Assembly (NCBI RefSeq): GCF_037975245.1
Contig: NC_092576.1
Location: 39,030,611 to 39,094,610 of the forward strand
Reading direction: 5' to 3'
From: Apostichopus japonicus
Taxonomy: Eukaryota > Echinodermata > Holothuroidea > Aspidochirotida > Stichopodidae
Length of the DNA stretch: 64,000 nt
The position numbers and the translations under genes were made by a program. The stretch's first letter is position 1. Each line of letters opens with the position of its first letter. The notes under the pieces are model-generated. The model saw nothing but the letters and a program-made list of their open reading frames with translations. It did no database searches and was not told the origin of the DNA. This document shows positions 50,047 through 62,052 of this stretch, piece by piece.

Positions 50047-50470
50047 GTTTTTTTCTACAGCTAGTTTATACACATACCATTGCATCACCACTTTTTTTGT
50101 TTTGTTTACACTCTTTCAAATAGTCAATGGTGACCTTGTGATATGTTCTCCAAAATAAACTTGCAGCAACTGCCTTAATATTTCACCAAAATAGAATGAA
50201 TGCTAACAACCACATCATCATTAACAACTAACATTGCAATTGCTAGCCTACCAAGAATTGCCTTGTAGTGTTATTTGAATAAAAGCTTGGGACCACCATG
50301 ATCTCTTCATTATATTATGTGAACAAAATAAATTGATTGGCAACAACAGGCTTTCAGTCTTTGTTACAAAATCTGGCTACCAGACCATGGCTCCTTCATA
50401 GTAAGAGGCCAAATGAAGACCTCTGGCCTTTTTTGTGTAGTGACAAAACCCAGCAATAACCCATGGTTAA
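50047..50470. repeat. Decayed edge copies of the 168-bp satellite
   Basis: At 50310-50405 TTATGTGAACAAAATAAATT, GATTGGCAACAACAGGCTTTC and CTCCTTCATAGTA mirror the unit's ATATGTGACCAAACAATGA, CTGGCGACAACCGCCTTTC and CTCTTCATTATA. A still weaker copy is near 50120-50180. Confidence 0.65.
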
Positions 50471-53400
50471 TACCTGATGGTTAATACCTGATGGTGAAAA
50501 TGGTAGAAAGAGCTATTGTAACAACTAACAACTGCTTACCAAAAAGAGGAAAGAAAATGGTCCAAAAATGGGTATACATTTTACATAAGCTGAATAACAA
50601 CTGCAAGTCCATGGTTATAGTTGCAGTGTTGGTGGAACCAGTTGGCAATAAAGGCAATATTGTTAAAGTAATCTATGAAGTAATGTCTTCATTTATTTGG
50701 ACGGGGGTGGGGTTGGGGATTTGCTATAGATACTCCCATTTTTTTTTTTTTTTGATGCAGAGGTGAGAAAGTGGTTAAATGATACATGTGAAAAGGTTGT
50801 GAACAAATATTTTGCTCTTTGTGCAGTTTCCTTCCAAATCATCCATCCATATTTCTCCTGAAATTTAAATTAAAAGCTGCTGTAGATGTCGATATCTTCC
50901 CCGGAAGATTTCTATAGTGATAGAAATACCAGTTTTTATTGTTTTATAAGTTTTGGAATATCAATTTAGTAATTGTGTATTCTTGCATGACCCTTTAAAA
51001 TGAGGGGTTTACCAAAAAACATTACAGATCAATTGGTCTAATGCAAGCGGCAGCCACATGTGGGATCGATCAAAATCAAAAGATGGTTCACATTTTTATG
51101 TGAGTACCCTTGACCTCAATTTGACCTCTGGTGACCTTAAAGTGTTTTGGGGATTTTTACAGTTTCGATGCTATTTTCAGATGTCAAAGGTACCTTCTGA
51201 TCATAAATGTCTATAGGCTGACCCTTGTGTGACCTTCCTGTGTGAAGTTATATGGAGTCAAGTTGTGGATGGGCTGGTGGAACATTTTCAAACTTATGGG
51301 TTGTGTGATTTGAGGTCACCAATGTTATCGTATCTGTTGACCCGCTTGTAGGTGACCTTATTTCTTACATTTTTGACGCCATATTCAGATCTCAAAAGTG
51401 CCTTCTGATCAAAAATCAAATCACAATTTATGATCAGAAAAGTGTTGGCTATAATGTTGGTTACTTCATGGGTACATGCAGGACCACAATTACTTGGACT
51501 ATTTGAGCCCAATCTTGCTATGATAATATTGTGTGTATTGTCATATACCCCTATGCAAGGAACCGCAGTGCCCTTGGGCTCTTTCTTTTAACAGAAAGTA
51601 CCCAATCTCCTCTGCAGATGTGTTTAGAAGGCAATGGTCATCCGAGGTTAGTAGAATTTATTTAAAAACCATGTGAACAATATGATGGTATGTTATTAAC
51701 TGGGTCATTCCATATCAAGTCACCAAATTTTGGGGTATGTTGAAGTTTGACATCTTTCAGAATGTGCTCATTTCATGCTGTTCCAAAGCATACTATAAAT
51801 TTCGAACTTTTGGAGAGGGTGCAGCAACAGGCATATCTGTGATTTGACACGGAATGACCTGGCTGCAATGGAACTCTACACTTGAAAAATATTGTATGAG
51901 TTGCTTTGGACTATGGTCATGCCAAGCTCAACATTTTACCATGATTTTTGAAATTTTCCAAGAGCAATATGGTTAATTCATTCCATTGTCTCCACAATGA
52001 ATTTGGCTGAAAAAGTGTGTTGCCACATGTCCTTAAGGAAGCATTGGTGAGGAAGGGGGGGGGGGTGTCTGGTAGATTGCAATGGAAAAGGTTGCTCAGC
52101 TTAGAGATTGTTATCTTTCAAAAAATCTATACATAAAATCTTTAAAAGAAAAGTCAAAGGGTACAGTATACTGATGTAAAAATGTTGTTTGTGAATTTGT
52201 AAAATTGTGAGCATATCGTGTGCATTTTGTTTGTGTCATTGCTGAACTTAGATTTTCAAAAATCTTATAAAATCAACTTAAAATGATTTGCTTTGCAATG
52301 TTATGTATTAACTGTACATTAGTGGTCTATCAAGTAGGAACCTATGTGATCTAACTCTAGAGCCAATCAGACCACTCGAACTGCATTTTACTAAGTCTTC
52401 CTTGTATTATTCGTCTTTTGGAACTGTAGCGGGCTGGGCCTTGTAACAAAATCAAGCTTCATATGGGTAGTTTTTCTTTCAGAACATAACTGAGCATTAG
52501 TCTGATGTGGCTTGGCAAAATGTGCCCCACCCCACAGAAAGGTTGTGCCCCTCACATAAAGATGGGAGAGCATAATTCATAAGAGTAAAAAGCACTTTGT
52601 CGGTTTTATTATAAAGTAAGTTATGCTGAAAACCCTTATACCTTGCTCTCTTTTGCTGTTCACTGTGATGGAACAAAATAAAAAATAACAAACTAATGAA
52701 ATATTTTGTTGCGCTATTCTTTGTTTTTGTGCTTTTTTAATATATTGCCTGTATCCCAACATTGCCCACCCCCCCCCCACCCCCTCTGCAAGTAAAGGCA
52801 ACTGAAGACATTTCTCCGGTCATCGCACACCACTGGTCATAGCCTGGCATCTCCCTCCCCCGTGACATATTTCTAGTCACAGCTCCACTGACATTCCCTT
52901 TGACTCTATTTCTCCCCCTAAGACCGGATGTGCATTTGTAATCGACTTCTACAAGTTCCCAGGACAACATTAAATATATTTGGAACAAAAGAAAATCCCC
53001 CTTCTAAAAGCAAACATACCCCTCCCCAACCTGGTCATCCACTTGTCCCCCCCCCCTTCTCGTAAATTGAAAAAAATCACAGATAAATCACAGACTAACA
53101 ATTATGTTTTCTTTTTGGGTAGAATCCATTGCTGATTTTCTACATATTTATTTGACATACAATCATAGTGAAATTGAGCCATCGGAATGGTGTCATAATC
53201 AACAAAAGGAGGATTGGTGTTGTTAAATATTTGATGTATGGATAAAATGATGATCATAGTAGGATCATTTGAGCCAAGCTTACACCCTAATTGTAGGCAT
53301 AAAATAGGTATTTCTTTTTGTGGCTGTACAACAAACAAAAATCAACTTAAAAAGAACACAACATCAAAGTAAAACTTTAGCAATTGTTATGCTTTATATT

Positions 53401-53500
53401 AAACAAGAAAATCTTAAAAACAAAGCAGACATTACTAAACATGAACTACTTGTTGCATATACATTGAGACAAAGTGAAACAAAGATGACTAAGTGATAAC
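50471..53500. other. Intergenic, weak internal repeats
   Basis: No supported gene. Two diverged copies containing GACCTC, GGTGACCTTA and CCTTCTGATCA-AAAT sit near 51115-51215 and 51310-51420. Poly-G at about 52052-52066 and poly-C at about 52770-52780 and 53047-53057. Confidence 0.4.
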
Positions 53501-54250
53501 AACTTTCTAAGAATTTTCCAATTTCCTGCGATGCTGACTAGAAACTTGCCCAAGGTTGAAGTTTAACCAGCTGACAGTTCAACAGTAATCAGCTTTATTA
53601 ACCTCTAAATGTTGTAAAGTGAATGTTGACCTTCATGAAAATCAATAAGGATGTATTATTTACCATATAACAAATTTTGAGTTGAACTAAATTTCACTTC
53701 ATGAGATTCAGTGTTTATGATGACCTCATCTACTATCAAGATACTAAGTTTGAAGTTCAACCAACTGTTACTATCTAGGTTATATTTATAATGTTTCCAA
53801 ATGTTAACTCACATGGCATTTGACCTCCATAAAAGACAAAAGGAATAATTTACACAATAATGGTTACCAAAGTATCAAGTTCAATCAACTTATAATCCTT
53901 AAAATACTGTGTTTACAAGATTTAAAGCATATGCCCTCTGGTGAACTAATATGACCTTTGACCTACATTAACAACTCTAGCAATCATCTGCTAACTAAAG
54001 AATACCTGCATACTAAGTTTGATTTGACTGAGCAACTATCACTCTTAACTCAAATGACCTTTGACACCCATGGAAAGCAATAGGGTTCATCTAATCACCA
54101 AGTGCTACATAACAAGTTTCAGGTTCAATCACCTTCAGATACCCTGTAAGACGAGGCATCACACTTAAATACTTTGGCAAGTAATTAAAAACAATAACAA
54201 TAAATCAGTAAAAAATGACACTGACCTTCAGATACCCTGTAAGATGAGGC
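53500..54250. repeat. Degenerate TGACCTTTGACC-type repeat
   Basis: Irregular copies of AAGTTTGA-GTTCAA-CAACT followed by ATGACCTTTGACC-CAT occur near 53560, 53690, 53750, 53820, 53880, 53950, 54030 and 54060. The last part (CTTCAGATACCCTGTAAGA-GAGGCATCACACTTAA) is duplicated at 54134 and 54224. The TGACCTTTGACC words resemble nuclear-receptor half-sites in tandem but are probably just repeat sequence. Confidence 0.6.
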
Positions 54251-54306
54251 ATCACACTTAATTACTTCAGCAAGTAATTACAAACAGTAACAATTACAAG
54301 AATAAA

Positions 54307-54912
54307 TCAGTAAACAAAGACAGACTGATTTTGGGCTTGACTCTCAAAGCCTATGTCTGATATAGGAAGAACAGTACCACGATGAGGTCTGCAACGCAGA
54401 ACCCAATGAAAAATGGCTGCCAGAAGCATTTTCCCCTCCCAATTTAAGTGAATCCCATCGTGTGAAAAATATATGGATAAAACTCTATGTGATTTTAAGA
54501 AAATAAAAGTCACATCCAAAAGTATTATCAAACAGGATTGCAAAATATGAGGCAACCTTTTATTAATATAGCGTACTTTATCATTAAAGGGCCTATTGCC
54601 TACTTGAGGCAGAACAGATGTCATAAAAATAGGGCAATGAAAGCAAATTCTTGCACACTGACCAAGAGATTCTATGTTTCGAAGAACCTCCTGTGCATTG
54701 CACATTCTTCCTACATCATTGCTGCCAAAGTGCATGATCACTGCATTAATAGTTAAAGTAAAAGTTTTATTAAACTTCTTTATGTAATCCAAACAGTCTC
54801 TACTTGTGCCACCAGGCAAAAAGTGGCAGAGAACCTCAACAGAGGGTGGCAGAGTCGCTCTCAAGTGGCTATCCAGATAGCGACCATTTGAGTCCGCCAA
54901 AATGAGGAATTT
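54307..54912 (-). CDS. SGNH/GDSL-hydrolase-like exon
   Basis: An acceptor (ttctcaacag, above 54912) opens a phase-0 frame KFLILADSNGRYLDSHLRAT to a stop at 54307. It has the SGNH blocks: I, ADSNGR (nucleophile Ser); II, GGTSRDCL; III, MHFGSNDVGR with GxND; V, SHDGIHLNWEG with the D-x-x-H pair. All four catalytic positions appear kept. Known family roles are esterases, lipases or acetyl-xylan-type deacetylases; SGNH domains also occur in transposon proteins. It lies 320 bases beyond the stop of 55233-56060 on the same strand. The upstream exons of that gene end in phase 0, so it could be an alternative 3' exon. Otherwise its own first exon is missing. Confidence 0.65.
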   Translation of the reverse strand, partial: KFLILADSNGRYLDSHLRATLPPSVEVLCHFLPGGTSRDCLDYIKKFNKTFTLTINAVIMHFGSNDVGRMCNAQEVLRNIESLGQCARICFHCPIFMTSVLPQVGNRPFNDKVRYINKRLPHILQSCLIILLDVTFIFLKSHRVLSIYFSHDGIHLNWEGKMLLAAIFHWVLRCRPHRGTVLPISDIGFESQAQNQSVFVY

Positions 54913-55232
54913 CTGTTGAGAAGCACAGTAAACATTAAATATTGTATTATTTTAATTATCATAAAGAACAGCTAGCTTCTTGTGCTTATAATTAGGAAGT
55001 CATATTCTTTAAAGCCAAACTTTCACAAAATAATATTTCATAATAGGATGAACCAGGCCAACAAAGTAATGGCACATTCGGATATACATGTGTATTGCTA
55101 TTGTGTATGTCCACTACAGCTCATTGCACCTTTTGTAGAAATTTTAGAAGAGGTCAAACCACAACATACTCCAAAATCTGGTAATTTGATATGGAATGAC
55201 CCTAATACAAACCCTTACTGATGCATTCTTTA

Positions 55233-56060
55233 CTATTCTTGTAAAACAGATGAAGTTACAGATGCTGCATATTGTTGAGCAAGTTGCCTGTAAGCTTCAC
55301 TAAACCCTTTGTTACATATTGCCTTCTGAATAACTACAACAATACGTCTAGATTCAGCTTTAAATCTAATTGAATGAACAAAGGTGAAATGAGCTGTTGG
55401 ATCCAAATCATTATGAAATACATCCCATTGTTTGAAAAATAACATATCTAAAGTACTAAAATCAGTTATTGTATACAATACATTGTAGTTATTTACGTCT
55501 GTCAATCCAAACAATGAAAAGTCTACATCATGAATAACAAAATCAAATACATGTCTGAAGGCATTACCACGCAGAGTCTGTGTAACATGATGACAAATAT
55601 AACTACCAATTCGGCACTGCCTTAAAAATCTTTGATAGTAATAGTTATCACCATGAGCGAGAGAACACTTTGTGGTAGCCTCCAAACCATGCCGAACAAA
55701 TTCTTTTACTCGTTTAGAAAACAAAGCTGTTAATTTTACTTTAGGCTTAACATAAAGCCGTGCTACCGGGCAGCGGACTTCTGAATCCACAATGAAATCT
55801 TTAACCTGATCACCCTCAATGACACACACTTTGCAAATTGCAGTGACATGTGACAAAGTCCATGAAAGTGAAGTCACCAGGACTAAAAACATATTTGCAA
55901 AGGAGCAAACATCCCCTATTCCCACAAAAGTATTAGCAGCAGTAGAAATATTTACTTCTAACTGCTGCTCTGGTGCTGCTGAGGTGCTTGGTCCACTTGC
56001 TTGTCTGAGAGTTGAGGACTTGGGCCCTGATGGCTTCTTCCTCATAGCCACCTTTGATAC
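55233..56060 (-). CDS. Last exon of Tudor/KOW-like gene, unknown domain
   Basis: The acceptor (aactgtag, above 56060) gives phase 0: VSKVAMRKKPSGPKSSTLRQ, a basic/Ser-rich linker, then about 230 residues with FANMFLVLVTSLSWTLSHVT, CPVARLYVKPKVKLTALFSK, RQCRIGSYICHHVTQ, DVDFSLFGLTDVNN and a helical end IQKAICNKGFSEAYRQLAQQ, stop at 55233. I recognise no family. With exons 58382-58588 and 62053-62259 it makes a 413-residue protein (1242 nt with stop), all in phase 0. Confidence 0.6.
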   Translation of the reverse strand, partial: VSKVAMRKKPSGPKSSTLRQASGPSTSAAPEQQLEVNISTAANTFVGIGDVCSFANMFLVLVTSLSWTLSHVTAICKVCVIEGDQVKDFIVDSEVRCPVARLYVKPKVKLTALFSKRVKEFVRHGLEATTKCSLAHGDNYYYQRFLRQCRIGSYICHHVTQTLRGNAFRHVFDFVIHDVDFSLFGLTDVNNYNVLYTITDFSTLDMLFFKQWDVFHNDLDPTAHFTFVHSIRFKAESRRIVVVIQKAICNKGFSEAYRQLAQQYAASVTSSVLQE

Positions 56061-56624
56061 CTACAGTTAAAAAGGAAAACCAATATGAAGATGTTTATGT
56101 GACATAATAAAGCAGTCCCATTAGTACACTGTAGTATTAGTATCAAATGAGTTTCAGAAAAAAAACTACATTTGCATCTTTCATGGTTTAACCAAAGGTA
56201 CAGTACTTTATGCCATATTTTGTCACTTCTTTTTTGCTCTCATGATTTGGCCGTGCAGACCTTAAAAATAATCCCCTTCTCCTGTTTCCTTTGTATATAT
56301 TTTATATTATATACTGTACTATTAATGCCAATTGTTAAGAAAAGTGCTGCTTGTAATTTCATATAAGCCTACTGAATACTGTCTGAAATGAAAATGTGTT
56401 ATATACTAGTCTTGTTAAAAAACTGTCATCGAAAAACACTGACATTGACACAGAGTATATCAAGCAAATTAACAACAGTGGCAAACTGGAAGATGTCACC
56501 TTTTGACACCACATCTTCCTGAATATCAAATTATGTACAGGCAAGCAGCCCATTCATGTAGCCATTTCCTTGTTATCTCTACCCCCCCCCTCCTCCATTG
56601 GCTACTGCGACAGAACGCACCAAT
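56061..56624. other. Intron sequence
   Basis: Start of the intron upstream (minus strand) of the last exon; poly-C at about 56583-56590. No feature seen. Confidence 0.4.
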
Positions 56625-56952
56625 CAAGGGTGTAGGAAGCTGGGGGGCACAACCCCCAGTGAAAAATATAGAGGCGCGGAGGTATCATTCCGCCCCCCCC
56701 CCCCCGCTTCGCAAGTCAAAAAACACCTTTTTTATTTCCAAATTTGAAAAAAATCTCATTTGGAGATCCAAATTGCATCTAAGGCCAGGTGAAAATGCAA
56801 AATTATAAACAAAATGGAGTGGGTGGGTTGAAGTGTGCTATATTGCACCAAATTGCATTTGAGGCAACCTCTACCCCCTCCCCTTAGACCCCTCCCCCAG
56901 GCCAGCCATCAGTCTTCAGCCCCCCACTCAAAAGTACCTTCCTACGCCACTG
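56625..56952. mobile_element. Short hAT MITE with perfect 8-bp TSD
   Basis: 328 bp. The left CAAGGGTGTAGGAAG mirrors the right CTTCCTACGCCACTG. GCACCAAT flanks both sides (56617-56624, 56953-56960). G- and C-runs lie inside the ends, as in the 16177-17475 element. No coding capacity. Confidence 0.85.
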
Positions 56953-56960
56953 GCACCAAT

Positions 56961-57736
56961 GATCTTTCAATGTCTTCTGGTACCACCCAGCAAGTGACAG
57001 TTTCCTCTCTTGAACCTTGTAGCCATGCCCCTTATCTCAGAAGAAGGGTGACCAGCAACAATTGGTTATAAAAATGCTAAATTTGCAAACAAAACCCCTT
57101 AAGTGTTAGATATGAGTTTACAGTAACTTAAATACTGTTTAGTACTGGTTCATATGTTACATGATCCGGTGATTTTGTCTAATAGCTTTAGTTATAAAGG
57201 TTTATCAATTATCAAGCTACACATAACTACAGTGCGGATATAACGCATCAGTTAGTAATATACATATCATGCAAATATAATGTAATACTGTATGAACTTA
57301 GAAAGAGAATTGGGTTATCAAGGCACAATTTAATAAGTCATTGGGGAGGGGAGTTTTGAATGTGAACTAGTTTGGTGTAAGGTCAATACAGCATACAATG
57401 GCTAAAAGCCTTAACAGCTAATTTGCAAGCTAAATTAAGAATTTGCAAAGATGGTATTTTACATTGAAGGAGCAGTTCATAGTTATTTTAATCAAACATT
57501 TTCAAAGGGCCATACAGTAAGTGAAGTATGAGGTTTCATTCTATGTTGTTACTAGTGTTTTTCAGTTGTACTAGATATGCAAAATGTCTTTATTTATCTG
57601 AACAGGACAATATTCCATGAAGCACCAATTCTCATATTGACTGTAGCCAGGTGACGTTGCTTGGACCCAAGCAGTTTAAGAAATGACAAAGATGATTTCT
57701 GGTTCTCATCAACTACGGAAGAGCCTACAGGGACAA
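56961..57736. other. Intron sequence
   Basis: AT-rich, no supported feature. Confidence 0.4.
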
Positions 57737-58316
57737 ACTAAAACGAATGACAGCTAATGACAAATGTCTTTGTACAGGGTTAATTATCATTCGCGAATGA
57801 CAGCGAATGAAAACGAAGGACGGTGGTGAGTGGAGATAGAATGATTAACGGAGTGGAGTAAATGCGGTTAACGGTTTTCTGCGCAAAAATGATTTGAGGA
57901 AACTCGCATGTTACGTGGTTGCAGGGTTTTGGTGTAATTTACCGATAGAAACCACAGGGAAAGTTTTTGTGTGAAAATGCGCTTGAGTGCTGTGCTTTTT
58001 ACCTCTGCAGATTTATATAGAAAGATAACTGAAGCAATTTCAAGATTATAGTATTGTTAGTTTCTAACAATTAATATCGGAAAAACGATGTTAAATTTAC
58101 TTTTTAAAATCAGACTTACAATTTCGCTTACTATAAGGTACTTAATCTTGTCCGTACTTTACTAGATCTAGATACCCACGAAGTCTGAACTGTGATATCC
58201 GGTTGAAGCAAATGTCTGTGCTGTCATTACTGTCATTCGTTTTAGTCAACGCAATTTTTAGTGTGTACAACATATTGTCATTCGTTATGGTTAATGCAAT
58301 TGTCATTCGTTTTAGT
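57737..58316. mobile_element. MITE with 16-bp TIR ACTAAAACGAATGACA
   Basis: ACTAAAACGAATGACA at 57737-57752 is perfectly inverted at 58301-58316. Extra internal copies of TGTCATTCGTT lie near 58237 and 58276, and GCGAATGACAGCGAATGA near 57793. No clear target duplication. It sits about 65 bases from the donor of exon 58382-58588. Confidence 0.7.
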
Positions 58317-58381
58317 AACACCCAGCTTACAGGTAGATGGTGAAAAGGTGAATAGATATTAACTTTGATATGGTACTGTAC

Positions 58382-58588
58382 CTTTGTCTTTTTTGATGGA
58401 GGCTCACATTGTTGAGGATCTTTAATCTCTGATGCATCCACCAAAATGTCTTCCCCATCTACTACAACCAACACCTTTGACCGAATAGGATCTACCTCTA
58501 CGACAAATCCTTCTTTCATTGTATCACCTTTCTTAACAGATACTGCATCATCTTTCTCCAAACGTAATGATGCAGTTTTCAAAGTATG
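58382..58588 (-). CDS. Middle exon, KOW/Tudor-like module
   Basis: A 207-nt exon (69 codons, phase 0 both ends) between acceptor ttttcag (above 58588) and donor gtacag (just below 58382). It reads HTLKTASLRLEKDDAVSVKK, GDTMKEGFVVEVDPIRSKVL, VVVDGEDILVDASEIKDPQQ and a basic end PPSKKTK. G-x-x-x-x-G-x-V-x-x-V-D-x-x-x-x-x-V-x-V-x-x-x-G with a closing I is the small beta-barrel pattern of KOW/Tudor folds, which bind RNA or methylated proteins. Confidence 0.6.
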
Positions 58589-59510
58589 CTGAAAAGTAAG
58601 CAGACAGGAATATATTTCATTCACTATTTTAATCGAAAGAGCACTATTTATTGTTATTAGAGGAGTAAGATTACATTTTCGAGTACATTACCATTAGCAA
58701 TAGGTACTGTCAGTCGTCAAGCGGACCATACATATACTGCATTATGGAAAAAATCAATTGCCATTATCATACACATTACACCAAAGAGAAAAAAATTATA
58801 CTATATCTACAGATAATTTTGCAGCTATGGGCCTTTCCACCACCCTAGCTAGTCGGGGGAGGGGGGGGGGAGACTTAGGTGGGGGCAATCATTCAGTCAG
58901 GGATGACACCAACATCACTCTAGAGAAAATCAATCCTGAGGGTGGGGGGGGGTTACAACACAAGGTGCCACAGTAGCCACGTTTAGGTACTGCAACTGCA
59001 ATGAACATACAACACGGGTGTACACATACAGTAAATCTCCAGCTGTATTTGACAGCTACTTTTAGGGAAATCAATCGTTTCTTGAAAATGCTGGACAAGC
59101 ATTAAAAGGTCTTCCAAGCAGAGGGCAAGGAGCAGTTAATGCCAATGTACATGCATACTGTGTATAGTGTGCTCAATAACCACCAATGTGCATGCTTATA
59201 AATTTCTTCTAAATATGATTACAAAACATTATGTAATACAATTAATTGGACACAATTCCAGACAAATTTCTGATTTAAGACAGAAAAAAATCAGAAAATC
59301 AGCTATAAGACTCAAAGGGTTCAGATAACACAAGTAGGTCTGTATTCATGGATTTAACCACAAGTGAATAAATGCCTTCCAGAAGTAAACCTCTCTGATC
59401 AGATAGTGATAATGAAACATCATTTGGCACAGACAAGATAACTTTTAAAGCTTCATTCAGACTTAAAGATTTAACAACAACACTACAAAGAACCTTTATA
59501 TACAAGCAGT
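58589..59510. other. Intron with one possible coding patch
   Basis: On the minus strand 59505-59299 a frame reads VVVKSLSLNEALKVILSVPN, DVSLSLSDQRGLLLEGIYS and stops; it looks protein-like but its possible acceptor is out of phase with the neighbouring exons. G-runs at 58857-58870 and 58941-58950. Confidence 0.25.
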
Positions 59511-60110
59511 GGCTGAGGTGTTAATTTTCCTGTGTATGAGATACACAGGAAAGAATATAATCACAGCAGTGATTGAGGTTACACAGTACCTAAAAGAATA
59601 AAGATAACCAGGTAGCGATTAAGTGGAAAGCAAACAAAGACTGATTTACTGAAAAGCTGTTTTTAAATTGTAATGGGAAGCTGTGGGAAAAAATGCTGAT
59701 AATTATAAGTATGTGAAATGAATGTGTAAAAGTAAGTTGGCCTGACGTTTCGATCCTAGCAGGATCTTCTTCAGAGGCTAAATGACAAGTTACAGTAACA
59801 GAGGGGACAAAAACACGCACAGAATACAGACAGGTTAATGAGCACGGTGAACACAATGAGATGGATGAAAGGGGATTATAAGTAGAAAGCAACAGGAGAA
59901 GAGGAGAGGAAGGAGATAAACTGTAGAGGGACAAAGAGAGGATTAAAGGCACAGGGTGAGGAATAAACTGGAGAGGGACAAAGACAGAAAGGTGTGAAGA
60001 AAAATGGAGGGGAAGAGAGCTGTGAGAGGAAGAGTGAAAGGGGGGGGGGGAAGGGAGAAAGGGGAGAAGGAGTAGGGAACAGAGGAAAGTTAGTCATGTC
60101 CTTCCTGAAT
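59510..60110. mobile_element. Penelope-like terminal repeat fragment with hammerhead-like motif
   Basis: On the minus strand, 59778-59741 reads GCCT, CTGAAGA, A-GATCCT-GCT-AGGATC, GAAACGTC, AGGC. These are the parts of a hammerhead (stem I GCCT/AGGC; core CUGANGA; stem II; GAAA), but with an extra A after the core and almost no stem III. Such motifs mark Penelope-like elements. Nearby is a perfect 12-bp hairpin TTTCCTGTGTAT-GAG-ATACACAGGAAA split as arms 59526-59537 and 59541-59552. From about 59870 to 60095 it becomes purine-rich with AGAGGGACAAAGA repeated. Confidence 0.4.
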
Positions 60111-62052
60111 GTTCAGCCCATGAGGTTGAATGGTACACTATGTGAAATGAAGTATAAAGTGTGAATTACACATATTAATTGGGCAAGTTCCTTTCAAAAT
60201 AGTGAGCTAATGCCAAGTGATAATTATTTTATTCTAACAACAATTCTAGTTACAAATATGAACAATAGGCCTATTTAACTCTCAATTTTTGTATGTACAG
60301 TAGTTTCATGATGGTTGATGAGAATATAGCCAGTTGTTTGATATTCATGATACACTACTAGATTGTTTGTATGAACCACCCCCCCCCCACACCCCACCTC
60401 TTTCTCATCATTGCCATACTATTTACTCAAAATATGGACTATGTCATCTCTGGCAATTCCATCCAGCTAAATAGATACTTTCTGTTAGCAGTTTGCAGAA
60501 TTGATGTTCCTGACCATGAACAATTACAATATGTTATATGCCTTTCAGTGAAATAGTGCAATGCACCTAGCAACATTTTTAATCTGTACCTAGACAAACT
60601 GAATGACCCCAGGGAATGGTGCGTTAAAGGTGCACAGTTGAAGGTGCAGGGGTGCGCAAGCCTATGAATGTCAACCTTAATTTTGGACATTTACGCACAT
60701 ATCCACGGTTGTAGTGGTCATACAATTGATAGGTGCATAACAGCAATTCCTTGCTGGGAGCTACTGTCTGAATTAATTATTAAGTTAATTCCAGAAACTA
60801 GAGTGGTTAATAAATTGGGACAACAAAGATACAAATTAGAAATGACCCAGCTGCTTTGCAAAAACATACATTTAGAGAGTAATTATAGAATAAGATAAGT
60901 CCCCTATTCTCCAACTCCACCAGAAGTGTACCTTCAGTTATCATTGAACACAACAATCTTTCTGCTAAATCACTAGCCAAATTAAGCTAATGACTACATG
61001 CAGAAACCCTCCACTCTGCATCGTGCAACTTCACCCCAAACTTATTAGCAGCTGATTTTATTTTAATTAGCATTCGCAAAAAATATACCAGCCTAGGACT
61101 GGACTCAAACTGGGGGAGAAATGGAATTGAAAAAAGTGAACTACACTATTTTGTCTAATTTACATTGGGTTATTCCATACATTTGGGAGCCAATGGTATG
61201 TTCTTATTTATTATTCTCTCGTGGGGCATTTGTCGTAATGCTACTATATATGATGAACATGATAAGTTTAATGTTATTATTGTGTTTCCACTATCCATCT
61301 GTACTAAATAAAACCCCAAACATTTACCATGACAAATGTAATATCTCAAATTTGATTAAAATTTAAAAAAAGGGTATTTTTTTTTGGGGGGGGGACATTT
61401 TAATCTGTTATGAATAATAATGAACTTTCCACCTTTATACAGTAAATTGCTGACTTGCTCAGTTGTAAATTTAAGTGATTGATAACAGAATAATTTTCAC
61501 TATTAAACTAATACTTTGATAACAATTACTTAATGTTTATCCCAACAAGATCGGGCCATCGAAAAGAGGTTCCACATGTAAACGTCGTTGTCCAACGAAA
61601 TCATTTACACAGGAAACCTATTGCATCGAGTGAATCATTGGCAGGAGTTGTAATTATATTAACATGTCCTACGGTAATTGGTTTAGATTTCTGCAGCATT
61701 TTCAAGGATTACAAAGTAACAAAGGTTGAAAGTCCAATGAAAAAATACAAGAACATTCTAATATATTGACAGACCACTTTGGTGTCCCATTAAATATTTA
61801 TACACTTATGGATACATTGTCAATGTTTGGTAGATTTAATGAGATGCCAATTCTATCACAAATTTATTCTGGAGCATGATTGCAGAGAAACATACGCCCA
61901 TTTTCCAATTAAATATCAAGACCTAGCATCACTGTTCACAGTGTTATAACTTCAACCATAGGTAGGCCTAGGCATATGTCAATTCAAAACATGTCAACAC
62001 AAGTGTATGTCCAACTCTAACGTTATTTTTCTAAGCCTCCTAAGTTGCTTAC
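60111..62052. other. Intron sequence
   Basis: Long intron of the minus-strand gene. Poly-C at 60379-60387, poly-G near 61386-61393. No supported gene or element. Confidence 0.4.

Noticed and set aside
59299-59505. Extra exon of the Tudor/KOW gene (VVVKSLSLNEALKVILSVPN)
   Set aside because: Possible acceptor gives the wrong phase, and the frame ends in a stop; left as a note.
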